This document shows, one piece after another, positions 7,580-17,050 of a stretch of DNA of 45,779 bases (positions within the stretch are counted from its first letter, which is position 1; every line of letters begins with the position of its first letter). Under the pieces are notes generated by a model. It was not told the DNA's origin, searched no databases, and saw only the letters and a program-made list of their open reading frames with translations. This stretch comes from Gammaproteobacteria bacterium (GTDB taxonomy: Bacteria; Pseudomonadota; Gammaproteobacteria; Chromatiales; Chromatiaceae): NCBI GenBank assembly GCA_003696905.1, contig RFHJ01000175.1, forward strand, positions 1-45,779, given 5' to 3'. The position numbers and the translations under genes were made by a program.

Positions 7580-9985
7580 TCAGATGATCACCTGACTGAA
7601 ATCGTAGTCCATGGTCTCGAGGGGGTGTTGGATGAAATCACCTTGCAGCAGGTCGGCGCCGGAAGACCAGTGGAGATCTATGGCCCTGGGATCGTCGATG
7701 CCCGAGACGATGACCTTTGTCGACAGCTCGTGTACTTCCGATATGAAGCGGTCGATGGTCTCGTGGTCGGCGGTCAGCAGGGGTGGGGCGACCCGGACGA
7801 AGCGGCATCGAAGGTAGCGGAGCACCTTGAAGGCGGCCGTCTTGTCCGGGAAGCGGGATAGCGAGGCCTGGACGTCCATCTCGCGCAGTTTGCGCAGGTT
7901 GCCCTTGGCGGCTTTGAGGTCTCGGGACACGGAGGAAAGATCGAACTCCAGCACCAGGCCGGTGCCCACCATGCGTCGTTCGCGCAAGGACGCGGACAGC
8001 CATTCCGCATATTCTGGATGGATGATGGCCTCACCGGATTGGGCGACGAACAATCGGAGAGTATGTCGGTTCCCCTCGGAGCGGCGTTTGAGGATGTCCA
8101 ACGCGCGTTCCAGGGTCCAGTGATCCACCTCGAGGGTCAGGCCGGCTTGCTCGGCCTGCTTGCGGAAATCTCGCCGTGTGAGTAGTTCGCCGGCAGGAGT
8201 GGGCAGGCGCACCTGAACATCCCAGGTTTCCATGCCCCGTTCGACCAGATCCAGCATGGGCTGGTACAGGACGACGAACCCGTCTTTTTCGAGGCATCGG
8301 CGAATGGTCTTCGCCAAATCGTCTTCGTTGGCTTCATCGACCGTTCCGTGGCCTCGCGTGGGTTCCAACTCCTCGTCGTAGACGACGGTCTTGCCCGGGC
8401 CCTGTTCCCGTGCGCGCTGTTGCGCTACACGGGCCCGATTTATCAAACTAGCGGGGTCGGTGCGGACACCGTCGGCGAAGGCGATCCCGATGGATACGGT
8501 GAGGGACTGGCCATGGAGACTGGCTCCAAAGGTCTGCCCTGTCACCTTTTCCCTGAGGCGAGAGGCCAGATCGTGTACCAGGTTTTTCGTCGACCGTGCC
8601 GCGATGACGGCAATGGCGTGCTCGTCGAATACCGCAATACTGTCCTCGGGGGACAGCTCATCCGCGAGCGACTGCGCGATCTGGTCGAGAAGACACCTTC
8701 TCGCCTCGGTGTCCAGTTCCACTCCCGCTTCCAGATCCGGCGTAAGGAGCATGACTGCCATGGCGCGGGTATGCATTGGCCCTGTCGCGAGTAGCGCCCC
8801 CAGTCGCTCGGTGAACCGGGTGCGATCGAGGGTGCGTGCACCCAATTCACGGCCTCGACCTGTCCGGCCGCGTCGTTGCGAACGGCGCAGGCGATTCTCT
8901 ACGACGGCGATCAGCTGGCGTGGGCGGATCGGTTTGGTGAGGAAGTCGTCTGCCCCAACGCTCAGGGCATCCACCTGTTTGTCGGAATCCTGCTCACCGG
9001 AAAGAAAGACGACAGGAATATCCACGAACTCGTCATAGCCGCGGATCACGGTCGTGAGTTCTATACCGTTCACTTCGGGCATATAGATATCCATGAGGAT
9101 CAGGTCAGGGCGAAACTCGCGCAGCCGCTCGAGGATGGCCATCGGATCGGTGACCGTAGCGGTTTCCATGCCAGCCTTGGCAAGGATCGATGCCGCGAAC
9201 TCTGCCTGTGCTGCATCGTCTTCCACGATCAACACTCTGTTCGTATCGTGTCCGGTATGCTGTTCGATGAGTGAACGCAGGCGTTCGGTTATCTGCGTAC
9301 TGTCGAACGGCGGCGAGTAGATGGCATCGCCTCCCGCACGAACGGCCTTGACCCGGGTTTCCAGGTCGCCGGTGCTTGCCACATAGACCAGTGGTACATG
9401 CCGATTGTTCTCGCGACGGATCCGTGCCAGCGTCTCGATGACGGGTTCCAGCAGTGGTATGTCCGCCAGGTCGGCGATCAGCGCCGCGGGTGGTGTCGTT
9501 ACCAGATGCCGAGCGGCCTCGCTGGGGTCGGTCAGGTGTTGTACGGACAATCCGCCAGCCCGAAGGGCGTCGACCAGCTGTCCCACTGGTCCTTGGACGT
9601 CGCCCAAGGCCTGGATCGCCTTGGCCGACAGCGGGGCACCGTCGTCTCGTGGCGACGGGGCCGAATCCATTGGCAATTCACCCAGCAAGGCGTCGAAGGT
9701 CTCGCGCTGGGAGGGCGACATCGGTGTCTCCATGCCGACAAAGGAACTCAGGTACACTTCGGCATTGAACGCGGTCTCGGACAGTGCCCTCAACCCTTGC
9801 GCCTCTGCTGCGGTCGCCAGGTCGTGCAGCTGCCGGTGGATTTCTGCAACCCTGTTGCCGTCCCAATGTTCGCGCTGTCTGGCCCACAGTTCGCGTATCT
9901 GCCGGACGATTGCATTGAACTCGGCAGGGGCCGACGTCTGAGATGAACGGGTTGTTTGGGTGTCGTCCAGCTGACTGTCTGACAT
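7580..9985 (-). CDS. FimX-like response regulator with degenerate GGDEF and EAL domains
   Basis: An 801-aa soluble protein from the ATG at 9985 (GAGGAGG upstream; the track uses a TTG 11 codons earlier). Order: helical N-terminus (20-105); a pseudo-receiver (about 132-245) whose Lys motif reads SPPF in place of TKP; an intact receiver (249-365) with EDD, phosphoacceptor D299 in LILMDIYMP and TKPI; a GGDEF-fold domain (about 385-540) with FDEHAIAVIA where GGDEF should be; and an EAL-fold domain (about 551-801) with WDVQVRL in place of EALLR and no DDFG motif. Both catalytic centres are lost, so it should neither make nor cleave c-di-GMP, and may bind it or act through contacts, as FimX does. 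A hybrid kinase lies divergently next door and is a likely partner. Confidence 0.85.
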   Translation of the reverse strand: MSDSQLDDTQTTRSSQTSAPAEFNAIVRQIRELWARQREHWDGNRVAEIHRQLHDLATAAEAQGLRALSETAFNAEVYLSSFVGMETPMSPSQRETFDALLGELPMDSAPSPRDDGAPLSAKAIQALGDVQGPVGQLVDALRAGGLSVQHLTDPSEAARHLVTTPPAALIADLADIPLLEPVIETLARIRRENNRHVPLVYVASTGDLETRVKAVRAGGDAIYSPPFDSTQITERLRSLIEQHTGHDTNRVLIVEDDAAQAEFAASILAKAGMETATVTDPMAILERLREFRPDLILMDIYMPEVNGIELTTVIRGYDEFVDIPVVFLSGEQDSDKQVDALSVGADDFLTKPIRPRQLIAVVENRLRRSQRRGRTGRGRELGARTLDRTRFTERLGALLATGPMHTRAMAVMLLTPDLEAGVELDTEARRCLLDQIAQSLADELSPEDSIAVFDEHAIAVIAARSTKNLVHDLASRLREKVTGQTFGASLHGQSLTVSIGIAFADGVRTDPASLINRARVAQQRAREQGPGKTVVYDEELEPTRGHGTVDEANEDDLAKTIRRCLEKDGFVVLYQPMLDLVERGMETWDVQVRLPTPAGELLTRRDFRKQAEQAGLTLEVDHWTLERALDILKRRSEGNRHTLRLFVAQSGEAIIHPEYAEWLSASLRERRMVGTGLVLEFDLSSVSRDLKAAKGNLRKLREMDVQASLSRFPDKTAAFKVLRYLRCRFVRVAPPLLTADHETIDRFISEVHELSTKVIVSGIDDPRAIDLHWSSGADLLQGDFIQHPLETMDYDFSQVII

Positions 9986-10113
9986 TGAGTGGTCTCGCTC
10001 CTCCTCACGAATGAACAATAGTAACCGCTGTACCCAACAAACGCACAGTCTGCCGACAGACCTGGTGGCAGTCTCGAGGTCATGATGGTTCGTCAGTCAA
10101 AGGGCGAAGGGGC
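9986..10113. other. divergent promoter interval between response regulator and kinase
   Basis: 128 bases separate the two divergent signalling genes. A small inverted repeat GTCTG-CCGA-CAGAC lies at 10048-10061. No clear -10/-35 pair stands out on either strand. Confidence 0.35.
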
Positions 10114-12840
10114 GTGACTGGCTCGGCACGCTGGTATAGTTCGGGCCGGCAGAGCGCGGCGCGCTCTGCGGCATGGGGCGAAGTCGCCCGCGAGTCGTTG
10201 CGGCTAGGCATGGATGCTGTCGCGCTCGTGGGTTCGCTGCTGTTGTTGCTCAGCGGGCTCCTGGCCTGGTGGGACGGGAATCATCGGATCCTGCTGACAG
10301 CCAATGCGGGCAGCGGCGCCCTTGCGATCGTGGTCTGGCTCGCCTTCCGGTGGGCCATGTTGCCTCGTACGCGATTGGGACTCTGGCGATTGGGCATCAC
10401 GAGCCTCTGTGGGCTACAGATGCTGGGTTGGGGTCTTTATGGTCTGAGCGCGATGAAACAGGGTGTGGACGTGCAATCCGCGGTTGGCTGGAGCGCCTTC
10501 CTGCTAGCACTCTCTCCGTCATTCTTTTGGTTGCCGGGCTATTTCACCCTGGTGGGCGTCGGGGCGGTTGCCGGTGCGATCACCCTGCCACCGAATCTCC
10601 TTCCGTGGTGGTATGGCGGTGTATCCGTCGGCTTGTTGTGGGGGGGATTGGGGGTTGCGGTCAGCTGGCGCAGTCGAAACCGGCGCCGTGCCGATCTCAC
10701 TCTCAAGAAGACCTGTCATGACTTGCGGGCCTCCCTGACGGAGGCCGTTGCGCGCGCCGGCAGAGCGCAAGATCAAGAGCGGCACTGCAAGGAAGAATTG
10801 GCCCATGTTCGTCAGTTGGCGGAGGAGGCGGGGCGTGCCAAGACGGAGTTTCTGGCAACAATCAGCCACGAGATCCGCACACCGCTGAACGGCATTCTGC
10901 CGATTCTCGAACTGTTGCGAGAGACCGACCTGGATCCGGAACAGCAGCGCCAGGTGCACACCGCCCTTTCCTCGTCGCGGCACCTGTTGCGGATTATTAA
11001 CGACATCCTCGATTACGCGCGCGCGGAGTCAGGCAAACTGCAGCTCGAGAGCATAGAGTTGGCTCCCCGGGAGCTGGTCCAGGACGTTCTTGACCTGATG
11101 GCGGGCAACGCCCAGCGCAAGGGACTGAGGCTGAAACTCGAGATCGACGAAAGTGTCCCCGAGCGGGTGCGGGGTGACCCCATCCGTTTGCGCCAGATTC
11201 TCGCCAATCTGGTAAGCAATGCCATCAAGTTCACCGAGCACGGGGAGGTCGCGGTCAGGGTTGAGCGCCAACGCGTAGGACGGCGCGAGGTGGAACTGCG
11301 CTTCAGTGTCATCGACACTGGTATTGGCCTGTCGCACGAGGCGGCAGGACAGTTGTTCGAGTCTTTCCGTCAGGCGGATGCCTCGACCACACGCAAGCAT
11401 GGTGGCACTGGCCTTGGTCTGGCCATATGCCGCCGTTTGGTCGAACTGATGGGCGGTACCATTGGAGTGCGTTCGCGTCTTGGGTTGGGATCGACCTTCT
11501 GGTTCGTGGTGCCCCTGCGTCGATCCCGCCATGAACTGCCCGATAGTCGGAAATCGCTGGAGGGCCTGCGTTTGCTGGCCTGTGTTTCCGATGCTCGGAA
11601 GGTCGCCGAATTGATCTCCTCGCTGACAAGCTGGGGGGTCAAACATGAATTGGTGCAACCGGCCGAACTCACGGGAAGGCTGCTGGAAACCGCGCGCCTG
11701 GGCTCCAGCTGGGCCTTTGAGGTGCTGCTGATCGATGTCGGGGACGACCAGCGCCGACTGATCTCCCTGCTCAGGAAGATCCGTGAAGAGCCGTCCTTGC
11801 AAGGCCTAGAGATCATCGTGGCAACCGGTGCGGACTACAGCGGACGCCGCCTCGAAAGCGAGTTTGCAGTCCATACGCTGGGTGGCGATATGCGACCGCA
11901 ATCGTTGCAGGCCTTGCTGCATCGGCTCTTCGACGTGGATACCGCGGGGGGCGAAGAGGCATTGCATCGCCTCGAACTGTATGACGATCTGGACCTGGAT
12001 CAGGGATGGGGGGTGCAGGCGACGGCAGGTACATGGGCCCAGGGTCGTGTCGCAGGTGCGGGTCGGCGGGTATTGTTGGTGGAAGACAACCCCGTCAATG
12101 CAGGAGTGGTGCAAAAGGCCCTGGAACGCCTGGGTTTTGCGTGCGAACTGGCGGAGAACGGTGCGTCTGCGCTCGACCGTTTGCGGATGGCTGTCTTCGA
12201 CCTCGTATTGATGGATTGTCAGATGCCAGTCATGGATGGCTATGAGGCCACCCGAAACTGGCGTCGACATGAGGCCAGGACAGGGGGCCATCTGCCCATT
12301 ATCGCCATGACCGCCAATGCCATGCATGGGGACCGGGAGAAATGCCTCGCCGCGGGGATGGACGATTATCTCGCCAAGCCGGTGAACCTTCGAGAACTGT
12401 CCGTTACCCTGGAGCGCTGGACGCAAAGGGGAGGCGGGGTCGACGGAAACGAGGCCAGGCGCGCCGATCCCATGGCCGAGGACGAAATACTGGACGGCGA
12501 CGTTCTACAAGAGTTGCGCGAGGTGATGGGAGAAGATTTCGCCAATCTGTTGCATACCTACCTGGAGACTTCGCCAGCACTGGTGCAGGCACTGTCCGAG
12601 GCCGTTGCATCGAGGGATACGCAGGCCATGATCATTCCTGCTCATTCGCTCAAATCCAGCAGCGGGAACATGGGGGCTGCCCGTTTGTCGGTGGTCGCCC
12701 GCGAGCTGGAAGTGGCGGCCCGGGAGGGACGTGTCGATGACGCGCTGGCGGCGTGGAATCGATTGCCGTCGTTGTATGAGGCCAGCTGCGAGGCGCTGAA
12801 GAAGGTCCTGGCGCAGACTCAGAGGATCTCGGACGCATAG
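10114..12840 (+). CDS. membrane hybrid histidine kinase (HK-pseudoREC-REC-HPt)
   Basis: A 908-aa protein with a GTG start; an ATG at residue 33 is possible. About six membrane helices (36-185) form an undefined sensor region. They lead to a short coiled coil, the HisKA domain with H252 in [13 protein letters not shown], and a HATPase domain with N ([11 protein letters not shown]), G1 (DTGIGLS) and G2 ([10 protein letters not shown]) boxes. A degenerate receiver follows (about 478-615), then a full receiver with D701 in [13 protein letters not shown] and the AKP lysine motif, and a C-terminal HPt domain with H844 in [13 protein letters not shown]. This is a complete internal phosphorelay of the BarA/ArcB type. 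It probably phosphorylates D299 of the divergently encoded FimX-like regulator (inference). Its last 22 bases overlap the convergent PhoH gene. Confidence 0.92.
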   Translation: MTGSARWYSSGRQSAARSAAWGEVARESLRLGMDAVALVGSLLLLLSGLLAWWDGNHRILLTANAGSGALAIVVWLAFRWAMLPRTRLGLWRLGITSLCGLQMLGWGLYGLSAMKQGVDVQSAVGWSAFLLALSPSFFWLPGYFTLVGVGAVAGAITLPPNLLPWWYGGVSVGLLWGGLGVAVSWRSRNRRRADLTLKKTCHDLRASLTEAVARAGRAQDQERHCKEELAHVRQLAEEAGRAKTEFLATISHEIRTPLNGILPILELLRETDLDPEQQRQVHTALSSSRHLLRIINDILDYARAESGKLQLESIELAPRELVQDVLDLMAGNAQRKGLRLKLEIDESVPERVRGDPIRLRQILANLVSNAIKFTEHGEVAVRVERQRVGRREVELRFSVIDTGIGLSHEAAGQLFESFRQADASTTRKHGGTGLGLAICRRLVELMGGTIGVRSRLGLGSTFWFVVPLRRSRHELPDSRKSLEGLRLLACVSDARKVAELISSLTSWGVKHELVQPAELTGRLLETARLGSSWAFEVLLIDVGDDQRRLISLLRKIREEPSLQGLEIIVATGADYSGRRLESEFAVHTLGGDMRPQSLQALLHRLFDVDTAGGEEALHRLELYDDLDLDQGWGVQATAGTWAQGRVAGAGRRVLLVEDNPVNAGVVQKALERLGFACELAENGASALDRLRMAVFDLVLMDCQMPVMDGYEATRNWRRHEARTGGHLPIIAMTANAMHGDREKCLAAGMDDYLAKPVNLRELSVTLERWTQRGGGVDGNEARRADPMAEDEILDGDVLQELREVMGEDFANLLHTYLETSPALVQALSEAVASRDTQAMIIPAHSLKSSSGNMGAARLSVVARELEVAAREGRVDDALAAWNRLPSLYEASCEALKKVLAQTQRISDA

Positions 12841-14234
12841 TCCGAGAGTCGCGAACGTTCCCCCCGCAGCAGGGTGATATGGCCGCTGTGCGGCCAGTTC
12901 TTGAAGCGGTCGACCACATAGGTCAGGCCGGATGTGGTTTCGGTCAGGTAGGGGGTGTCGATCTGGGCAAGGTTGCCGAGGCAGACGACCTTGGTGCCCG
13001 GTCCGGCGCGGGTGATCAGGGTCTTCATCTGTTTCGGTGTCAGATTCTGCGCTTCGTCCAGAATGATGTATTTGTCCAGAAAGGTTCGACCGCGCATGAA
13101 GTTCAGCGATTGGATGCGAATCTTGGAACGCAGCAATTCATCCGTGGCGGCCCGGCCCCAGTCGCCACCGCTGGTCTGGGTGAGGACCTCGAGGTTATCC
13201 GTCAGCGCCCCCATCCAGGGTGTCATCTTCTCTTCCTCGGTACCGGGCAGGAAGCCGATGTCCTCGCCCACCGGCACCGTGACCCGGGTCATGATGATCT
13301 CGCGATAGCGGTTGCTGTCGAGTACCTGGGAAAGCCCGGCAGCGAGGGTCAAGAGGGTCTTGCCGGTGCCGGCGGTCCCCAACAGGGTGACGAAATCCAC
13401 CTCCGGGTCCATCAACAGGTTGAGGGCGAAGTTCTGCTCGCGGTTCAGGGCGTTGATACCCCACACCGAATGCTTGCTCGAGCGATAGTCGGCAATCCAT
13501 TCGATGATGGCATCCTCGCCTTCCTTGCGGCGGACGATCGCCTCGAAGGGTTGCTCGCCCTCCTGATAGACCAGCTGGTTGATATACCACTCACGGGTGT
13601 CCGGCCCCGATACCCGGTAGAAGGTCCGTCCCTCTTCCTGCCAGGACGCCATGTCCTTGGAATGGCGATCCCAGAAGTCGGGTCCCAGTTCCGTCTGTCC
13701 ACTGTAGAGCAGGTCCAGGTCGTCCAGTGCCTGGTCGTTGTGATAGTCCTCGGCCACCAGGCCGACCACCGCGGCCTTGATGCGCAGGTTGATATCCTTG
13801 GAAACGAGGATGACCTGCCGGTCGTTGGCCATTTCCTTGAGGGCGAGGGCGGTACCCAGGATATTGTTGTCCGGCACGTTGCCGGGGAGTGAGTCCGGCA
13901 GCTGGGCGGGTTGCAGATGGGTCTGGAAGAAGAGATGGCCGAGCTCGGCCTCCTGGTGTGGGGTCTCGACATTGCGTGCGCCGGCAAGGGGCAGCCCAGA
14001 GCTGATCTGTGCCGGCGTGCCACGACTCATCAGATCGGCCAGGAAGCGGCTCACCTGACGGACGTTGCGGGCCACTTCCGAGGTGCCCTTCTTAGCCCGG
14101 TCGAGTTCCTCCAGGACCACCATGGGCAGGAAGATGTCGTGTTCGGCGAAGCGGAACAGCGCGGTGGGGTCGTGCATCAACACATTGGTGTCGAGGACGA
14201 ACAGTTTCTTGGTGGTGCGCGACTTGAGTCCCAT
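12819..14234 (-). CDS. PIN domain-PhoH family ATPase
   Basis: A 471-aa protein. I start at MGLKSRTTKKLFVLDTNVL, 5 bases after the bcp stop; the track's longer form only reads through bcp in another frame. The N-terminal PIN domain (about 10-150) has the acidic residues VLDTNVLMHD near the start and further Asp in the later strands, as expected of a ribonuclease. The C-terminal PhoH half has Walker A (GTAGTGKTLLTL) and Walker B (YIILDEAQNLTP) and resembles a superfamily 1 helicase core. PIN-PhoH (PhoH2) proteins unwind and cut RNA and are ATP dependent. It sits at the end of a galT-gcvR-bcp-phoH run on the same strand and overlaps the kinase gene convergently. A toxin-antitoxin role as in mycobacterial PhoAT2 is not supported, since no antitoxin precedes it. 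Confidence 0.93.
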   Translation of the reverse strand: MGLKSRTTKKLFVLDTNVLMHDPTALFRFAEHDIFLPMVVLEELDRAKKGTSEVARNVRQVSRFLADLMSRGTPAQISSGLPLAGARNVETPHQEAELGHLFFQTHLQPAQLPDSLPGNVPDNNILGTALALKEMANDRQVILVSKDINLRIKAAVVGLVAEDYHNDQALDDLDLLYSGQTELGPDFWDRHSKDMASWQEEGRTFYRVSGPDTREWYINQLVYQEGEQPFEAIVRRKEGEDAIIEWIADYRSSKHSVWGINALNREQNFALNLLMDPEVDFVTLLGTAGTGKTLLTLAAGLSQVLDSNRYREIIMTRVTVPVGEDIGFLPGTEEEKMTPWMGALTDNLEVLTQTSGGDWGRAATDELLRSKIRIQSLNFMRGRTFLDKYIILDEAQNLTPKQMKTLITRAGPGTKVVCLGNLAQIDTPYLTETTSGLTYVVDRFKNWPHSGHITLLRGERSRLSDYASEIL

Positions 14235-14239
14235 GGAGG

Positions 14240-14713
14240 CTATGAGTTCTTCAGGGCCTTGACTGCCTCGAGCACCGCTTCGACATGGCCCTTGACCTTG
14301 ACTCCCCGCCACTCGCGGCGCAGGACGCCCTCGGCGTCGATCAGGAAGGTGCTGCGCTCGATACCCCGCACCTGCCTGCCATACATGTTCTTCAGCTTGA
14401 TCACCTCGAAGGCATTGCACAGCACCTCATCCGGATCGGCGATCAGGTCGAAGGGGAAGTGGTACTTCGCCTTGAAGTTCTCTTGGGCCTTGAGGCTGTC
14501 GCGCGAGGCGCCGAGGATACGGCAGGATTGGCGCCGGAATTTGTTGATGTGCTCCGCGAAGTCCTTGCCTTCCTGGGTGCAGCCGGGAGTGTTTGCCTTG
14601 GGGTAGAAGTAGAGCACCAACGGCTTGCCCCGATAGTCGGAGAGGCGGGCATGCCGGTCGCCGGTGAGATGGATCTCGATGTCGGGTACGGGTTTGCCTA
14701 CTTCGACGGACAT
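14240..14713 (-). CDS. bcp: thioredoxin-dependent peroxiredoxin (Bcp/PrxQ)
   Basis: A 157-aa peroxiredoxin of normal Bcp length. The peroxidatic C45 sits in the NTPGCT motif after YFYPKA. The resolving Cys of E. coli Bcp, five residues later, is absent (TPGCTQEGKD). C64 and C99 are the other cysteines and either could take that role, or the enzyme may use an external thiol. It reduces H2O2 and organic hydroperoxides in the cytoplasm. The gene follows gcvR by 38 bases, the same order as in E. coli and many gammaproteobacteria, and precedes phoH by 5 bases. The start is well supported by GAGGAG upstream. Confidence 0.93.
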   Translation of the reverse strand: MSVEVGKPVPDIEIHLTGDRHARLSDYRGKPLVLYFYPKANTPGCTQEGKDFAEHINKFRRQSCRILGASRDSLKAQENFKAKYHFPFDLIADPDEVLCNAFEVIKLKNMYGRQVRGIERSTFLIDAEGVLRREWRGVKVKGHVEAVLEAVKALKNS

Positions 14714-14751
14714 GATTTTGCTCCTCGGGTCACAGGGGGCGGGTGGGAGAA

Positions 14752-15291
14752 TCAGCCCTTGACGGGTTCCAGCACGGCATCCAGATTGAGCTGATCACAG
14801 AAGTCCATGAACTCCTCGCGCAGGGCAGCGATGTGTACATTGGCGGGGATGCCGACGGTCATACGCACCGCGAACATGGGGGCGCCGGTGTGCGCGGCCG
14901 CATAGCTGCTGGTGGTCATGTCTTCGATATTGATGTTGCGTGCGGAGAAGAAGGCCGCGAGATTGTGCACGATGCCCGGTTGATCGAGGGCGACCACATC
15001 GACCCCATAGGGCAGCAGCGGCTGCGCCGTCTCGCTGGGTTCGGTGCGATCGGCCACGATGGTCAGGCCGAGTTCCTTCTCCAACTCCGGCAACTGACCT
15101 TCCAGGCGGGCCAGTTTGTCCCAGGGTGCCTCGATGGCCATGAGAATCGCGAAATCGCCGCTCAACACGGCCATGCGGGTATCGAGGATGTTGCATTCGG
15201 CATCCAATATGGCGCGGGTGAGGCGGTCGACGATGCCCGGTCTGTCCTTACCCAGCGCCGAGATGACCAAGTGGTTCTTCTTGCTCGGCAT
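14752..15291 (-). CDS. gcvR: glycine cleavage system transcriptional repressor GcvR-type ACT protein
   Basis: A 179-aa protein from MPSKKNHLVISALGKDRPGI; the track ORF runs far upstream through the galT region in another frame and is not credible there. It has two ACT domains: residues 6-80 (KDRPGIVDRLTRAILDAECN) and 95-175 (LDQPGIVHNLAAFFSARNIN). Both carry the PGIV turn typical of amino-acid binding ACT folds. In E. coli GcvR binds GcvA and, with glycine, controls the gcv operon. Linkage to bcp downstream supports the assignment. No gcvA or gcvTHP gene is in this window. Confidence 0.88.
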   Translation of the reverse strand: MPSKKNHLVISALGKDRPGIVDRLTRAILDAECNILDTRMAVLSGDFAILMAIEAPWDKLARLEGQLPELEKELGLTIVADRTEPSETAQPLLPYGVDVVALDQPGIVHNLAAFFSARNINIEDMTTSSYAAAHTGAPMFAVRMTVGIPANVHIAALREEFMDFCDQLNLDAVLEPVKG

Positions 15292-15344
15292 GCGTTTATC
15301 CGTGAAGTGGCTGACTGCGCCCAGTTTACTGTGCCCGACCCGCG

Positions 15345-16433
15345 CTAGTCGATCACCACGTTGCGCAGCGCCTCGGCGGCGTCTTCCGGGCTCACCGTGC
15401 TGACGAACAGCCCGGAGCCCAGTTCGAAGCCGGTGGGAATGCTGGTGCGGGGGCAGATCTCCAGATGCCAGTGGTAGCTCTCGCCACAGTTCTCGTAGTC
15501 GTCGCCATGAGGCAGGGAATGGAGGAAGAAGTTGAATTGCACTCCGCCCACGACCTTGTCGAGGCGGGCCATGGTGCGTCGCAACACCCGCGCAAAGTCC
15601 TGCAGATCGGCCTCGCCGGCCTGCAGGAAATCGGCCTCGTGGCGCAGCGGCAGGATATGGATCTCCCATTCGAAGCGACTGGCAAAGGGCTTGATGGCGA
15701 CGAAACGTTCACCGCGCTCGATCACGTACTGTCCCACATTGATCTTGCGCCTGATCTGACCGGTGTCGCGTTCGTAGATGGTCGCCTCGAAGGTCAGCGC
15801 CTCGTCGATCAAGGAACAGAAGATGCACTGATTGAATTTGGCATGGTGGGCGCGACTATGGGTGACCTCGTTCTGCACGTTCTCGGGTACCACCGGCATG
15901 GCGATGATCTGGCTGTGGGTGTGGGGGATGCTGGCGCCGGCGGCGGGACCGAAGTTCTTGAATACCAATACGTACTTGAGTCGTGGGTCGGCGGCATACA
16001 GTTCGCCCATGCGCGCCTGAAAGGTGCGGAACAGATGATACAGATGGTCCTCGCTCATCTCGTGGATGATGATGCCGTGATGGGGATGGTCGATGACGAC
16101 CTCGTGGCGGCCATAGCCGTCGATCACCTGCTGCAGGCCGAAGGCCATGCTATTGGCCGGGCTGTCGTCACCCAGCACCGGATAGAGGTTGGGCACGATG
16201 CGGATTTCCCAGTCGCCGCTCTGTGGCCAGCGGCTGATCTCCGGCGGCGTGCGATCCTCGTTGCCCCGGCAGAAGGGGCAGGTATCGACATGCGCACGGG
16301 TGTCGCGTTCGATACGCTCCTCGGCCTTCTTCGGACGCATGCCCCGTGCGGTCGCCACCAGTACCGATTCGGTGGGTACGATGGGATTGATTCGGATCTC
16401 TCGTACCCCTTTGCCTTGCTGTTCTCCGGCCAT
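15345..16433 (-). CDS. galT: galactose-1-phosphate uridylyltransferase-like HIT-superfamily enzyme
   Basis: A 362-aa protein. I prefer the ATG at 16433 (GGAG just upstream); the track start 8 codons earlier has no RBS. An N-terminal CPFC zinc-binding pair (CPFCRGNEDRTPPE), a GYGRHEVVIDHP segment and the nucleotidyltransferase core SIPHTHSQIIAMP match class I GalT and its relatives. A second conserved HWHLEICPR stretch lies near the C-terminus. True GalT transfers UMP from UDP-glucose to galactose-1-phosphate. Related enzymes act as ADP-glucose phosphorylase or general UTP-hexose-1-phosphate transferases, and no other gal genes are nearby, so the sugar is not certain. It leads the minus-strand run toward gcvR. 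Confidence 0.82.
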   Translation of the reverse strand: MAGEQQGKGVREIRINPIVPTESVLVATARGMRPKKAEERIERDTRAHVDTCPFCRGNEDRTPPEISRWPQSGDWEIRIVPNLYPVLGDDSPANSMAFGLQQVIDGYGRHEVVIDHPHHGIIIHEMSEDHLYHLFRTFQARMGELYAADPRLKYVLVFKNFGPAAGASIPHTHSQIIAMPVVPENVQNEVTHSRAHHAKFNQCIFCSLIDEALTFEATIYERDTGQIRRKINVGQYVIERGERFVAIKPFASRFEWEIHILPLRHEADFLQAGEADLQDFARVLRRTMARLDKVVGGVQFNFFLHSLPHGDDYENCGESYHWHLEICPRTSIPTGFELGSGLFVSTVSPEDAAEALRNVVID

Positions 16434-16621
16434 CTCTCTCTCCGTCCGCTCGCCCATGAAGGGGGATTTCTAGCACGCCTGGCGGGACGACAAGATTGGT
16501 GTTTCGTATGAGGGCATTATTGGACCTGCTGGCCGGTCTGCCGGTCATTGGTCGGCCCTTATGCTGTACTCTGTGGTTCAATAGGGATTCGATTTCACCG
16601 ACAACGATGAAAGGAGGGCGT

Positions 16622-17050
16622 ATGGCGATCTGGGTGCTGGTTGCAGACGCTGCACGGGCGCGGTTGTTCAAGGCCGTCAAACGGAATGGGCCGCTGGAGG
16701 AACTTCGGGACTGGGCGCATCCCGAGTCTCGCCTGCACGAGGGCGATCTGGTGACCGATGGCGACGGTACCAACAATGGGCCGGGCGGGCACCATGGGGT
16801 AGCGGCCGACCCGGTACACAAGGTGGCGGAGGCGGAGCGATTTGCCATCGAGCTGGTCAAGGACATCGAGGCCAAGCGAGCCAGCGGCGAGTTCTCACGC
16901 ATCTATCTGGTGGCTCCGCCGAAGTTCCTGGGGCTGTTCCGTAAACATGCCTCCAAGGAGCTGCTGGAAAAGGTCTCCGGCGAGGTCGACAAGGATCTGA
17001 CCACCCACGCCCCGGACGATATACGCAAGCAGTTGCCCCAGTACCTGTGA
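16622..17050 (+). CDS. host attachment-like protein (PF10116-type)
   Basis: A 142-aa soluble protein. The start at MAIWVLVADAARARLF is marked by a near-perfect AAGGAGG; the track form with 42 extra residues is unlikely. The N-terminal strand WVLVADAARARLF, the central GPGGHHGVAADPVHKVAEAERFA and the C-terminal RIYLVAPPKFLGLFRKHASK are typical of the family first described as required for Agrobacterium attachment to plant cells. The fold resembles archaeal release factor/RNase-like domains, and the biochemical role is not settled. It overlaps the next gene by 4 bases (GTGA), so it is cotranscribed with an alkyltransferase. Confidence 0.83.
   Translation: MAIWVLVADAARARLFKAVKRNGPLEELRDWAHPESRLHEGDLVTDGDGTNNGPGGHHGVAADPVHKVAEAERFAIELVKDIEAKRASGEFSRIYLVAPPKFLGLFRKHASKELLEKVSGEVDKDLTTHAPDDIRKQLPQYL

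Noticed and set aside
12819-14234. toxin-antitoxin locus (PhoH2/PhoAT)
   Set aside because: No small antitoxin ORF precedes it; bcp lies directly upstream.
16622-17050. phage-related or virulence function from the name host attachment
   Set aside because: The family is widespread in free-living bacteria and no phage genes are nearby; the name is historical.
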